This document shows, piece by piece, positions 33,156 through 42,376 of a DNA stretch of 64,000 nt. Below the pieces are notes generated by a model. That model worked only from the letters and a program-made list of their open reading frames with translations. It had not been told where the DNA came from and did not search any database. Location: assembly GCF_011040385.1 (NCBI RefSeq), contig NZ_JAAIKB010000006.1:1-64000 (forward strand), given 5' to 3'. The translations under genes were made by a program, and so were the position numbers. Position 1 is the first letter of the stretch. The number at the start of each line of letters is the position of its first letter. The DNA is from Falsiroseomonas algicola (GTDB taxonomy: Bacteria > Pseudomonadota > Alphaproteobacteria > Acetobacterales > Acetobacteraceae).

Positions 33156-34694
33156 ATGCCTGACCTGTCCCTGCCCGCCGAGGATGCCGGCACGCTGATC
33201 CGCCGCTTCACCGCGCTGGGCGGCGATGCGGCCCGGGCGGCGCATGACGCCTTCGCGGCCGACCTCCGGGCGCTGCTGGCCCTGCCGCCTGCCGCGGTGC
33301 CGGACCGCGCGGCCTGGGTCGCGGCGATCCGCCACGCCCATGCCTATTACGCCTGGTCCTGGGATGCGCGCGCCAAGGCGCTGGTGCCGGCCATCACCGC
33401 GGCGCTGGAGGCCTGGGGCGCGGAGCCAGCGCCGGATGTGCCTGCCCTGCTGGAACTGGCGGACCTGCTCTTCTTCATCGGCTGGTGCTTCGAGGCCTCC
33501 AACCGCGCGCAATGCGACCTGGTGCTGCCGGGCATGCAGGCGGCGGCGCGGGGCCTCGCACGGCAGGCCAAGCCCCTCCGCGCGCCGCGGCGCGGCCGGC
33601 CGCGCATCGCCTTCCTGCTGATGTTCACCGGCCTGCGGGACGTGATGGCCCTCGGCCCGCGGCTGCTGATGGACGCCTTGCGGCGCCTGCCCGGCGGCGC
33701 GGAGCTGCATGTCGTCGCCTGGCGCTTCCACGATGAGGAGCATTTCCTCGACCTGCGGTCCCAGGGCATCGCCGTGACCGCGACGGGCGGGGAGACGCCG
33801 GCCGATCGGCTGGCGCAGGCGGAAGCCGCGCTGGCCGCGATCCAGCCCGACATCCTGGTGACGGAGATGAACAACGCAGTGCCCGTGGCGGTCTTCGCCC
33901 GACGGGCGGCGCCGGCGCAGATCTTCCTGCAGGGGGGGCTGCCGGCCTTCCCGCAGCCGGGGCTGGATGCGGTCTTCGACAGCTTCGGAATCGGCGCCGC
34001 CGGCACGGGCTGGGGCGAGGCGCGGCTGCTGCCCTGGCGAAGCCCGTGGGATCTGGCGATGCTCGCCCCGCCGCCCGATGCCGCGCAGCTGGCGGCGGAG
34101 CGGGCGGCGCTGGCCGGGGAGGGTCCGGTCTTCGGCGTCTATGGCCGCCTGGTGAAGCTCACGCCCGACTACCTCCGCGCGGTGGAGCGCATCCTGCAGG
34201 CCGTGCCGGGGGCGCGCTTCGTCACCGGCGGCAGCGGCGATCCCGCGCCGGTCGAGGCCTTCGCCAGGGCGAGCCCGGTTGGCGACCGCATGCAGGTCCA
34301 TGCCCGCTTCGTGCCGGGCCATGCCTGGGGGCGCATCCTCGACCTTTTCCTGGACACCTGGCCGCTGACGGGCGGCGAGAGCGTGCGGGAGACCATGGCC
34401 AAGGGCTGCCCCGTGGTGGCGCTCCGCTCCCGGGAGATGCCGGCCATGGACCTGCAACGCGACCCGGCGCTGCTGGCGACGGATTGGGACGGGTTCTGCG
34501 ACCTGGCGATCCGGCTGCTGCGGGACGAGGCAGCGCGCCGCCAGGCCGGCGCCGATGCCGCCGCCTTCGCGCGCCGCATGGCGGATCCGGCGCCCTTCGC
34601 GGCCGATGTCGCCGCGGCGGTGACGGCCGTGCTGGGCGATGCGCGCCACCGCGCCCCCGGGCTGATGGCGCGGCTGTTCGGCGGGCGGTCCTGA
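33156..34694 (+). CDS. Glycosyltransferase, GT41-like C-terminal domain
   Basis: 512 residues. An alpha-helical N-terminal part of about 145 residues precedes a GT-B fold: RPRIAFLLMFTGLRDVM, DILVTEMNNAVPVAVFARR, VFGVYGRLVKLTPDYLRAV and the donor-site region FLDTWPLTGGESVRETMAKGCPVV. The last resembles the UDP-binding segment of O-GlcNAc-transferase-like (GT41) enzymes and of HMW1C-type protein glucosyltransferases. Protein glycosylation is therefore a real possibility, relevant because two repeat proteins lie in this locus. No TPR repeats are obvious. First gene of a plus-strand run to 41093. Confidence 0.75.
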   Translation: MPDLSLPAEDAGTLIRRFTALGGDAARAAHDAFAADLRALLALPPAAVPDRAAWVAAIRHAHAYYAWSWDARAKALVPAITAALEAWGAEPAPDVPALLELADLLFFIGWCFEASNRAQCDLVLPGMQAAARGLARQAKPLRAPRRGRPRIAFLLMFTGLRDVMALGPRLLMDALRRLPGGAELHVVAWRFHDEEHFLDLRSQGIAVTATGGETPADRLAQAEAALAAIQPDILVTEMNNAVPVAVFARRAAPAQIFLQGGLPAFPQPGLDAVFDSFGIGAAGTGWGEARLLPWRSPWDLAMLAPPPDAAQLAAERAALAGEGPVFGVYGRLVKLTPDYLRAVERILQAVPGARFVTGGSGDPAPVEAFARASPVGDRMQVHARFVPGHAWGRILDLFLDTWPLTGGESVRETMAKGCPVVALRSREMPAMDLQRDPALLATDWDGFCDLAIRLLRDEAARRQAGADAAAFARRMADPAPFAADVAAAVTAVLGDARHRAPGLMARLFGGRS

Positions 34695-34779
34695 GCCGCC
34701 GGGCTGGCCAGCGCCGCCGCGCGATGGCAGGGAAGGCCGCGAGGCGCGCCCCGTGGCGCGGCCGATCCAGGGAATGGCG

Positions 34780-35790
34780 ATGAACGACGATCCGCGCGCG
34801 GCCTTCGACGCGGCCCTGATCCCCGGCATGCGGGACCGCCTGGCCGATGCCTACCGGGAGTTCCGGGCGCGGGAGGCGGAGGCGATCGCGACCCTGGCGC
34901 CCCCCGCTTCCGGCGGCTCCATCGGGGCCTACCGGGACCGGGACTGCCCGATCTGCGGCACCCCCGCCGGCGCCGCGCGACCCGTGCTGCAGGCGCATGG
35001 CCTGACGCTGCTGGACTGCCCGGGCTGCGGCCTGACCTACACGCGGCAGGTGATGGAGGAAGCCGCCGATGCCGGGCGCTACCGCGCCTCCGCGCTGGAC
35101 GAGGCGCTGATCGCGCTGCGGCTCTCCGAGCCCTATCTGGAGCTGGAGACGGCGCGGGCGCGCTACTACCTGGACCGCCTGGCGGCGCAGGGCGCGGCGG
35201 GCGGGCGGCTGCTGGAGATCGGCAGCGGCTTCGGCACGCTGCTGGTGGAGGCAGGCCAGCGCGGCTGGCAGGCGCTGGGGCTGGAACCGGGCAGGCTCGG
35301 CGCCACCGCCACGCGGCGGCGGGGTGCCACGGTGGTGGAGGGCTACTTCCCGCAGGATCTGCCCGACCCCGCGGCGCGGTTCGAGGCGATCGCGGCGCTC
35401 GACGTGCTGGAGCACATGGCGAGCCCCCTGCCCTTCCTGGCGGATATCCGGCAGAGGCTGGCCCCGGGCGGGCTTCTGTTCATCCAGGTGCCGAACTGGG
35501 ACAGCCTGCTGGTGCGGCTGGAAGGGGCGGCGAGCAGCGTGGTCTGCCCTGGCCACTGGTCCTATTTCACCCCCGCGACGCTCACCGGCCTGCTGGCCCG
35601 CGCCGGCTTCCGGGCGCTGGAGGTCGGCACGGTGCAGAGCGAGATCGACCGCCAGGCGGCCTTCGCGCCGGAGGCGGTGGCGGCGGCGCTGAACCAGCTC
35701 CGGCCGGGGGAGGCGGGCGTGCCGGATGCGGCGCGGCTGCATGCGCTGAAGCTGGGCTACAAGCTGGTGGGCGTCTTCGCGCCGGGCTGA
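34780..35790 (+). CDS. SAM methyltransferase with zinc ribbon
   Basis: 336 residues. CPICGTPAG and CPGCGLTYTRQ (about 56-88) make a zinc ribbon; the core has LLEIGSGFGTLLVEA and ALDVLEHMASPLPFL, followed by PGGLLFIQVPNWDSL and a GHWSYFTPATL segment, as in type 12 methyltransferases of glycan loci. The ATG at 34780 is chosen because AGGGA lies 6 nt before it; ATG 34774 and GTG 34753 are alternatives. Similar in layout to the methyltransferase at 30065-31174. Confidence 0.82.
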   Translation: MNDDPRAAFDAALIPGMRDRLADAYREFRAREAEAIATLAPPASGGSIGAYRDRDCPICGTPAGAARPVLQAHGLTLLDCPGCGLTYTRQVMEEAADAGRYRASALDEALIALRLSEPYLELETARARYYLDRLAAQGAAGGRLLEIGSGFGTLLVEAGQRGWQALGLEPGRLGATATRRRGATVVEGYFPQDLPDPAARFEAIAALDVLEHMASPLPFLADIRQRLAPGGLLFIQVPNWDSLLVRLEGAASSVVCPGHWSYFTPATLTGLLARAGFRALEVGTVQSEIDRQAAFAPEAVAAALNQLRPGEAGVPDAARLHALKLGYKLVGVFAPG

Positions 35791-35840
35791 GCGGCCGGGC
35801 TGTTTGCTGGACAGCCCCGCAACACTCCGCCACAAGCGGC

Positions 35841-35866
35841 GGGGGCCGCCCTCCGGCGGGCCCTTT
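35841..35866 (+). terminator. Candidate intrinsic terminator before the FkbM gene
   Basis: GGGGGCCGCC, loop CTCC, GGCGGGCCC, then TTT: an imperfect GC stem with a short T-run, 50 bases after the methyltransferase stop. It could end that transcript or attenuate the downstream genes. Confidence 0.4.
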
Positions 35867-35880
35867 CGTCGCCAGAACGG

Positions 35881-37101
35881 ATGCATGACCTGATGCGCCA
35901 ACTCATCCTCGACACCTTCCGTCGCGCCGCCGGCACCAAGCAGCTTCGCGGCACCGTGGAGGCGCTGGCCACGGAGGTCTCGACCCTGCTCGGAACCCAG
36001 GGGCCGGGGAGCGAGGTGACGAAGCGGCGGGAGGTGATGGAGCGGCTTGTCCGCGTGGGCGACTTCCCGCTGCAGGCCTGGTGGGAACGCTCCTACTGGG
36101 AACCGGTCGTGCAGATGGCGGTGCGGGACCATGTGCGGCCCGGCGACATCGCCTTCGACGTGGGATCCAATGCCGGCGCCTTCGCCATGCAGATGTCCCG
36201 CCAGGCCGGCCCGCGCGGCATCGTCTGCGCCTTCGAGGCCAGCCCCCGCATCATCGGGCGCACGCAGCACAACCTGGTGCAGGCCGGCTGCAGCAACGTC
36301 ACGCTCTACCACCGCGCCATCTGGCACCGCAGCGGCGACTTCGTGCATATCGAGGCCGGGTCGCACCTGAACGACCGCGTGGCGGAAGGCGCGGGCGGCA
36401 TGCCGGTGCCGACGCTGGCGCTCGACGACTTCATCGCGGCCACCGGGCTCTCCCCCAGCTTCGTGAAGATGGACATCGAGGGCGCGGAGCTGGATGCGCT
36501 GCGCGGCTGCCCGAAGCTGCTGGCGGAAGGCCGGCCGGTGATGGCGCTGGAACAGGCGCCGGACGACATGCGCTGCCACGCCCTGCTGGTGGCGGCGGGC
36601 TACGTGGCCGTGGACCTCTCCACGGGCAGGCGCATCCGCCAGGCCAGCGACTTCTCCTCCCCCACCGGCGTCGTCAACGTCCTCTTCGTGCCGAAGGAGA
36701 AGGCGGCCACCAACCCCTATTGCGACGAGCGGCAGGAGGTGGTGATGACGATCCCGGGCAGCCGCTTCACGCGCGATGCCGCGGGCGGCGCGACGCTGGC
36801 CGATCCGCCGGTCCTGCCGGCAGGCCGCTACGTGGTGCGCGCCGATTTCGCCGCCGCCGGCAAGGACAATGAGGTCTTCGCCGGGCTGGAGGCGGATGGC
36901 GAGGTCGTGTTTCGCTACCACACCCACACCGCCTTCCTCGCGGAATGCTATCGCGAATGGGTGGTGCAGCTGGACCAGCCGGCGAAGGTCGCGCCCTTCC
37001 TGCGCTTCCTGAACGGGTCCGACCCGACGCTCGACTGGCGGGGCGTCGAGATCATCCGCCTGCCGGGCTTCGACGGCGTGGCCGGGCCATTGGTCTTCTG
37101 A
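35881..37101 (+). CDS. FkbM family methyltransferase with C-terminal beta domain
   Basis: 406 residues. The FkbM core covers about 75-265: DIAFDVGSNAGAFAMQM (SAM site), FEASPRIIGRTQHNL, LDDFIAATGLSPSFVKMDIEGAE. The C-terminal 130 residues (GSRFTRDAAGGATLADPP onward) look like a beta-sandwich of unknown role. The N-terminal 30 residues closely parallel those of the next gene (see findings). FkbM enzymes O-methylate sugars or polyketides. Separated by 90 bp from the upstream gene with a terminator-like hairpin between. Confidence 0.85.
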   Translation: MHDLMRQLILDTFRRAAGTKQLRGTVEALATEVSTLLGTQGPGSEVTKRREVMERLVRVGDFPLQAWWERSYWEPVVQMAVRDHVRPGDIAFDVGSNAGAFAMQMSRQAGPRGIVCAFEASPRIIGRTQHNLVQAGCSNVTLYHRAIWHRSGDFVHIEAGSHLNDRVAEGAGGMPVPTLALDDFIAATGLSPSFVKMDIEGAELDALRGCPKLLAEGRPVMALEQAPDDMRCHALLVAAGYVAVDLSTGRRIRQASDFSSPTGVVNVLFVPKEKAATNPYCDERQEVVMTIPGSRFTRDAAGGATLADPPVLPAGRYVVRADFAAAGKDNEVFAGLEADGEVVFRYHTHTAFLAECYREWVVQLDQPAKVAPFLRFLNGSDPTLDWRGVEIIRLPGFDGVAGPLVF

Positions 37102-37143
37102 CCAGCCAACTCAGCCAGCTTTGAACCGACAGGTGGAACACGC

Positions 37144-38154
37144 ATGCGCCGCATGATCCTCGACCCGCTGCGGCGGATGGCCGGCACCGGGCATTTGATC
37201 CGGGAAGTGGACAGCCTGCGGGCGGAGGTGTCCGAGCTGCGGGCCGCGATCGCCCGTGCCAATGCGACGGCGGAGGCGACACTGGCGGCCATCAAGCCGC
37301 CGCTGCCGCAGTTGCCCGGCACGCCCTACGCCACCGTCGCCGTCCCGATGGAATACCCGCCATCCCGTGACATGCGGCCGCGCTGGGGGGAGACGAAGCC
37401 CTTGCTGCAGCCGATCGTGGACTGGATCCGGCCGCATGAGGCCGACTACCGCGCGGTGCTGGCCGCCATCCGGGCGCGGGCACCGCAGCTGTCCCGCATC
37501 GCGCTCGACTTCGACCCGGCCCGGCTGCCGGAACCCGCCTGGCGCGGGGTGCCCATCGCGCCCTTCGACAGCGCCGCACTCTACACCCTGGTGGGGGAGC
37601 GCAAGCCGAAGCTCTACCTGGAGATCGGCTCCGGCGTCACCACCGCCTTCGCCTGGCGGTCGGTCCAGGACCATGGCCTGTCCACGCGCATCGTCTCCAT
37701 CGACCCAGAACCGCGCGCCGCCATCGACGGCATCTGCGACGAGGTCGTTCGCGCGGGCCTCGAGACCTGCGACCTCTCGGTCTTCGACCAGCTGGAGGCC
37801 GGCGACATCCTGTTCCTGGATGGCTCGCACCGCGTCTTCATGAACAGCGACGTGACGGTCTTCATGCTGGACGTGCTGCCGCGGGTGAAGCCGGGCGTGC
37901 TGATCCATGTCCATGACATCCAGCTGCCCTGGGACTACCCGGACATGTTCACCAACTGGTACTGGAGCGAGGCCTACATCCTGGCGGCCTACATCATCGG
38001 GGCGGCGGACAAGCTGCGCCCCGTGCTCCCCACCGCCTGGGTGTGCCGGGACGCCGCCTTCGAGTCCTGGTTCGCGACACCGCCGGTCGATCTCGGCCCG
38101 CAGAACGATGGCTGGCGCGGGGGCGGGTCCATGTGGTTCGAGAAGCGCGCCTGA
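37144..38154 (+). CDS. Class I SAM methyltransferase (Methyltransf_24-like)
   Basis: 336 residues. LYLEIGSGVTTAFAWRS is the SAM site; VSIDPEPRAAIDGICDEVV and DILFLDGSHRVFMNSDVTVF follow, then VLIHVHDIQLPWDYPDM, the pattern of Methyltransf_24 enzymes of glycan loci. The first 50 residues are a short basic helix plus a coiled-coil-like heptad stretch (REVDSLRAEVSELRAAIA). An AGGTGG Shine-Dalgarno lies 7 nt before the ATG. Substrate unknown. Confidence 0.8.
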   Translation: MRRMILDPLRRMAGTGHLIREVDSLRAEVSELRAAIARANATAEATLAAIKPPLPQLPGTPYATVAVPMEYPPSRDMRPRWGETKPLLQPIVDWIRPHEADYRAVLAAIRARAPQLSRIALDFDPARLPEPAWRGVPIAPFDSAALYTLVGERKPKLYLEIGSGVTTAFAWRSVQDHGLSTRIVSIDPEPRAAIDGICDEVVRAGLETCDLSVFDQLEAGDILFLDGSHRVFMNSDVTVFMLDVLPRVKPGVLIHVHDIQLPWDYPDMFTNWYWSEAYILAAYIIGAADKLRPVLPTAWVCRDAAFESWFATPPVDLGPQNDGWRGGGSMWFEKRA

Positions 38155-38232
38155 CCGCGCCGCGGGGAAGCGCCACGGATCGCGCGGCGGCGACTTAACC
38201 GCGGTTTCACCGCGGGCTGATAGGCAGGAGCC

Positions 38233-39510
38233 ATGGCCCAACAGGGGTCATGGGGACCTTCCTGCATGTCTGCGACGCTCTCGGCGGATACGGCGACCGA
38301 CAGCATCTTCACCTGGACCTTCACGGCCAACTCCGGCGACAGCTGGGGGGGCACGCTGGTCGATGACAGCACCCGCTACGATGTCGGCTCCGTCCTGAAC
38401 ACTGCCTTCGGGCGCTACACCATCGTGGCGGAGGTGGTCCAGGCGACCGACATGTCCCCCTTCGGCCAGGACGAGGGCTGGATCGCCGTCGCCTGGTACC
38501 GGGACTCCTCCGGCGTCTTCCTGGTGACCCGCAACGGGCAGGGTGCGGCCGCCGGCATCGCCGGCCTGGGGTCGGAGACCGACGCCGCCTGGAACGGCAG
38601 CGCCTGGGACAGCTTCGGCAGTGGCGGGGCGGACCAGGCGGACCCCGGTGAGGTGGCGGACAGCCTCTTCACCTGGACCTTCACCGCCGACAGCGGCGAC
38701 ATCATGCAGGGCACCCTGCTGGCCGATACGCGCGACTGGAATGTCGGCGACACCTTCCGCACGGCGCATGGCACCTACCGCATCGACACCGAAAGCCCCT
38801 ATGGCCGGGACCTGGGCAGCGCCGGGGTCGAGGGCACGATCACCATCGTCAGCTACACGGATTTCCACGCCGACATCCAGTTCACGCTGGAGACGGGATC
38901 GACAGGCCCCGCAGGCTATGGCGGCTTCGGCACCGAATGGGACCGGGCCTGGAACGGCACCGCCTGGGTGCCGGTGGGCCAGGGGGGCGCGCTGCAGGCG
39001 GACCGGCAGCCCGACCGGGTCTTCGCCTGGCGCTTCACCGCCGACAATGGCGACCAATGGGTCGGCACCACCGTGGGCCACAGCACGGCCTACAGCGTCG
39101 GCGACACCATCGATACCGATCACGGCCAGTACCTGATCATGCGGGAGGTGGACTATGCCGGGCCGGTGCAGGCGCAGGGCGCGGTCTGGGTCTTCGGCTA
39201 CTACGATGCCTCCGCCGACACCTGGCTCGGCACCTACAAGTTCAACGTGACCGGCCAGGCCAGCGGGACCCGCGGCCTGGGGAGCGAGGTCGATACCGCC
39301 TGGGACGGCGACGAATGGGACGATTTCGGCCTGGGGGGTGCCCTGCTGGCGAGTGTCGAACGATCGCTCGCCTATGCCTGGCGGTTCACGGCGACCAACG
39401 GCGACCAGTGGGTCGGCACCACCATTGCCGATGAATCGGAATACGGCATCGGCGACACCCTCGCCGGCGCCGGCGGCACCTACCTCATCATGCGCCAGGG
39501 GGGCCTATGA
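38233..39510 (+). CDS. Seven-repeat secreted-type protein, N-terminal part (ends at a frameshift)
   Basis: As sequenced, a 425-residue frame with three and a half copies of a repeat of about 117 residues. Each unit begins near FAWRFTA.NGDQWVGTT, passes through GDT...GTYLIMRE and GYYDASADTWL.TY, and ends GLGSE.D.AWDGDEWDDFG.GGALLA. The unit is rich in Asp, Gly, Trp and Tyr, lacks Cys, and looks like an extracellular beta-rich domain. No signal peptide. Reading stops at TGA 39508-39510 in mid-repeat 4, just after a run of six G (39498-39503); one base less would join it to the next entry. ATG 38266 is an alternative start. No family recognised. Confidence 0.75.
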   Translation: MAQQGSWGPSCMSATLSADTATDSIFTWTFTANSGDSWGGTLVDDSTRYDVGSVLNTAFGRYTIVAEVVQATDMSPFGQDEGWIAVAWYRDSSGVFLVTRNGQGAAAGIAGLGSETDAAWNGSAWDSFGSGGADQADPGEVADSLFTWTFTADSGDIMQGTLLADTRDWNVGDTFRTAHGTYRIDTESPYGRDLGSAGVEGTITIVSYTDFHADIQFTLETGSTGPAGYGGFGTEWDRAWNGTAWVPVGQGGALQADRQPDRVFAWRFTADNGDQWVGTTVGHSTAYSVGDTIDTDHGQYLIMREVDYAGPVQAQGAVWVFGYYDASADTWLGTYKFNVTGQASGTRGLGSEVDTAWDGDEWDDFGLGGALLASVERSLAYAWRFTATNGDQWVGTTIADESEYGIGDTLAGAGGTYLIMRQGGL

Positions 39511-40780
39511 CGGGCCGGCGACCCACCAGGGGCTGACCTGGGTCTATGGCTACTACGACAGCTCGTCCGATACCTGGCTCGCCACCTACAACCTCAATGT
39601 CCTCGGCACGGTCAGCGGCCGGCAGGGCCTGGGCAGCGAACGCGACCAGGCCTGGGACGGCTATGAATGGGACAGCTTCGGCGGCGGCGGCCAATTCGCG
39701 AATGTGGACCGGCTGAGGGCTTTCGCCTGGCGCCTGACGGCCAGCAACGGGGACCAGTATGTCGGCACCACCATCGCCGACCACGACGCCTATGCGATCG
39801 GCGACACGATCCCCGCCGCCCAGGGCCACTACACCATCCTGAGGGAAGCCGTCTTCGAGGCGCCGGGCAGCAATCGCGGCCTGACCTGGATCTATGGCTA
39901 CTACGACAGTTCCGTCGATACCTGGCTTGCCACCTACAACCTCAACGTCCTCGGCACGGTCAGCGGGACGGCGGGGCTTGGCAGCGAACGCGACCAGGCC
40001 TGGGATGGCGATGAATGGGACCCGATCGGCCTGGGCGGCACGATGCTGGCGAACATCGAGCGGCCCAAGGTCTTCGCCTGGCGCTTCACGGCCAGCAATG
40101 GCGACCAGTGGAACGGCTCCACCATCGCCGACAGCCTCACCATGGCGGTCGGCAACACCATCACGACGGCGAACGGGCAGTACAGCATCCTGCGGGAGGC
40201 GGCCTATGAGGGGCCATCCGGCGCGCTCGGCACGGTCTGGATCTTCAACTACTACGACGCCTCCGCCGGCATGACGCTGAACACCTACAACCTCAACGTC
40301 GCCGGGACCGCCAGCGGCACGAATGGCCTGGGCAGCGAACGCGACCAGGCCTGGGACGGCGACGAATGGGACAGCTTCGGGCTCGGGGGCGCGCTGCTGG
40401 CCAATGTCGAGCGGCCCATGATGGTGAACTGGATCTTCCGCGCCACCAGCGGCGATGCCTATACCGGCATCGTGCTGGCCGATGCCGATACCTACGCCCC
40501 GGGCGACACGATCGCGCGGCCCAACGGCACCTACACGATCCAGTCCGAGACGGCGACGACGCGCACCGATGTCGGCATCGGCACGGTGTGGACCGCGGCC
40601 TATTACGATGCAGGCTCCGCCACCTGGCTCACCACCTACTACTACGGCCACCTCAATGGCCAGCCGAGCGGCCGCAGCGGGCTCGGCAGCGAATACGACT
40701 ATGCCTGGGATGGCGATGAATGGGACGATTTCGGCGCGGCCGGGCTGCACCAGGCGGATGTGGAACGCGCCTCCGCGCCG
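38290..40780 (+). repeat. Seven tandem repeats of about 350 bp
   Basis: Repeats 3 to 6 are the most alike (shared residues GTT-IAD, NLNVLGTVSG, GLGSERDQAWDGDEWD), while 1, 2 and 7 at the edges have diverged. This is the usual pattern when internal copies are homogenised by recombination. The unit is about 117 residues. Confidence 0.85.
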
Positions 40781-40795
40781 GAAGTCCTGGGATAG
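39503..40795 (+). pseudogene. Seven-repeat protein, C-terminal part in the shifted frame
   Basis: Continues the repeat protein in the +1-shifted frame from the G-run: the second half of repeat 4, then repeats 5, 6 and 7, ending VERASAPEVLG. The frame is open upstream to an ATG at 39338, but that stretch is arginine/proline-rich shadow sequence, so independent translation from there is unlikely. With the frameshift repaired, 38233-40795 would encode about 853 residues. It may be a real frameshift, a phase-variable tract, ribosomal frameshifting, or a base-call error in a homopolymer. Confidence 0.75.
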
Positions 40796-40877
40796 AGGCG
40801 GTTCACCCCTCGCCCGGCGGCGCTTGCCCGGCCGCCGCGCATGGGCCAGAAGGGCGCCTCATCGGGAAAGGCGGGGC

Positions 40878-41093
40878 ATGATCCGGGCGCTGCGTGTGGT
40901 GTGCTTCATCGGCTTCACCTTCATCGGGTTGCTGATGCTCGGCGCGTCCTTCTGGCGGGCGCTGTTTGGCACCCTGGCACTGGCGGCGCTGCGCTTCACG
41001 CCCACCCCGGCCAATGTCGTCTATGGCATCGGTGCCGTCGTGTTCGGGCTCGGCATCCTGCAATGGAGCACCGGGGTCGTCATCCCGCGCTGA
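40878..41093 (+). CDS. Small membrane protein, two transmembrane helices
   Basis: 71 residues: a first helix VVCFIGFTFIGLLMLGASF, a short loop with RFTPTPANVV, and a second helix YGIGAVVFGLGILQWS. It is too short for a transporter and no family was recognised. The ATG at 40878 is preceded by AAAGGCGGGG. Its last 14 bases overlap the 3' end of the convergent glycosyltransferase gene. Confidence 0.6.
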   Translation: MIRALRVVCFIGFTFIGLLMLGASFWRALFGTLALAALRFTPTPANVVYGIGAVVFGLGILQWSTGVVIPR

Positions 41094-42183
41094 GGCTTCC
41101 TTGACGCACCACCGCGTCGAGGCCTTCGACCAGCCGGCCCACCTCCGCCCCCCAGTCCGGCCCGCCGGCCGCGCGTGCTTCCTGGCCGAGCCTCGCCAGG
41201 GCACCAGGTTCCGCCAGGCGGTCGAGAGCCGCGGCGAAGGCTGCCGCCGTCACCGCGCCGGCCAGCACGCCGCCCTCGCCCTCCCGCACCTGTTCGGTCA
41301 GGCCGCCGACAGGCGTCGCCACCACGGGGATGCCGAGCGCCAGGGCCTGGGGCGCGACGCCGGACTGGCTCGCCTCCCGGTAGGGCAGCACCACCGCATC
41401 GGCCTCGGCCAGCAGCGCGCCGATGCCATCCTCCGCCACCCAGCGCGCCTCCACCGTGACGCCGGGCAGGGCGGAAAGCCCCGGCGCGCAGGCCTCCGCA
41501 TCCCCTTCCCCCACCACGCGCAGCGTCGCCCCGGGATGGCCGGCGTGGAACTGCCGGAAGGCGTCGCGCAGCAGGTCGAGGCCCTTATAGGCCCGCAACC
41601 GGCCGAAGAAGAGCAGGCGGATCCCCTGGCCTGGGCCACGCGGCGCCGGCGTGGGCGCCTCGATCAGGGCCGGCAGCGCCATGCGGATCAGGGGCAGGCC
41701 TGGAGCCTCCCGCCCCAGGGTCGCGGCGACGGCGTCGGACAGCGCCACGGCGGCGCGGGCCGCCCCCAATTCGCGCCGCAGCCTCCAGCCCCAGGCGAAG
41801 GCCGGATCGCCGGGATGCGGCGCCGCGTCGTGCACCACAGGCACGAAGGGAATGCCCGCCCTTGCCAGGGCGGGCGCCACCAGCGGGGTCCAGGTATGGG
41901 TCATGCCGGAGAGCACGAGGTCGGCGCCCCGCGCCTGATCCACCAGTCGGTGCGCCAGGCCAGGAACGCGGAGCAGCCCGGTGGCGAATCCGGCAAGGCC
42001 GCGATAGGTGTCAACCATGTCGATCGGCGCGCCGATGGCCCGGAATCCATCCAGCAACTCGCCCTGTGCGGAGACGGACAGGCTGAGCCCGATATCGGGC
42101 CGGCCCGCCAGCTCGCGCGCGAGGCCGAGCGAGAATTGGGCGCCGCCGCCGCGCCGGCCCCAGTACCACAGCAGGATCCGCAT
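41080..42183 (-). CDS. Glycosyltransferase family 4 protein
   Basis: 367 residues of GT-B type. It opens MRILLWYWGRRGGGAQFSLG; the donor half has LLFFGRLRAYKGLDLL, then LLAEADAVVLPYREASQSGV and LALGIPVVATPVGGLTEQV, the standard GT4 donor site with the conserved Glu in YREASQSG. A frame upstream stays open to 42267, but its residues are not glycosyltransferase-like. It marks the right edge of the glycan locus and is divergent from pepA. Confidence 0.87.
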   Translation of the reverse strand: MRILLWYWGRRGGGAQFSLGLARELAGRPDIGLSLSVSAQGELLDGFRAIGAPIDMVDTYRGLAGFATGLLRVPGLAHRLVDQARGADLVLSGMTHTWTPLVAPALARAGIPFVPVVHDAAPHPGDPAFAWGWRLRRELGAARAAVALSDAVAATLGREAPGLPLIRMALPALIEAPTPAPRGPGQGIRLLFFGRLRAYKGLDLLRDAFRQFHAGHPGATLRVVGEGDAEACAPGLSALPGVTVEARWVAEDGIGALLAEADAVVLPYREASQSGVAPQALALGIPVVATPVGGLTEQVREGEGGVLAGAVTAAAFAAALDRLAEPGALARLGQEARAAGGPDWGAEVGRLVEGLDAVVRQGSLSAG

Positions 42184-42376
42184 GCGCTGCCCTACCACCG
42201 GGCCGGACGGCCAGGAAGGGCATGCCGCGGGGCCGCGGAACAGCCCCCACCAGCGGGTGTATCGCAACCGTGATCACGCCATCATGGGTTGCATCATGCG
42301 GGGATGTTAAGACATCGTTCAGAATCCATCGGGGAATCTGGACAATCCTGGCGGAGCGACCGCCACCGGAGACGCG
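42184..42376. promoter_or_regulatory. Divergent promoter region between glycosyltransferase and pepA
   Basis: 193 bp with a stretch of reduced GC at 42260-42350. It must contain both promoters; GGAG lies 6 nt before the pepA ATG. No operator or clear sigma-70 boxes could be assigned by eye. Confidence 0.4.

Noticed and set aside
34222-36927. 901-codon minus-strand frame
   Set aside because: It lies across three plus-strand genes with clear SAM and glycosyltransferase motifs. Its His/Arg/Gly-rich composition is typical of GC-driven shadow frames.
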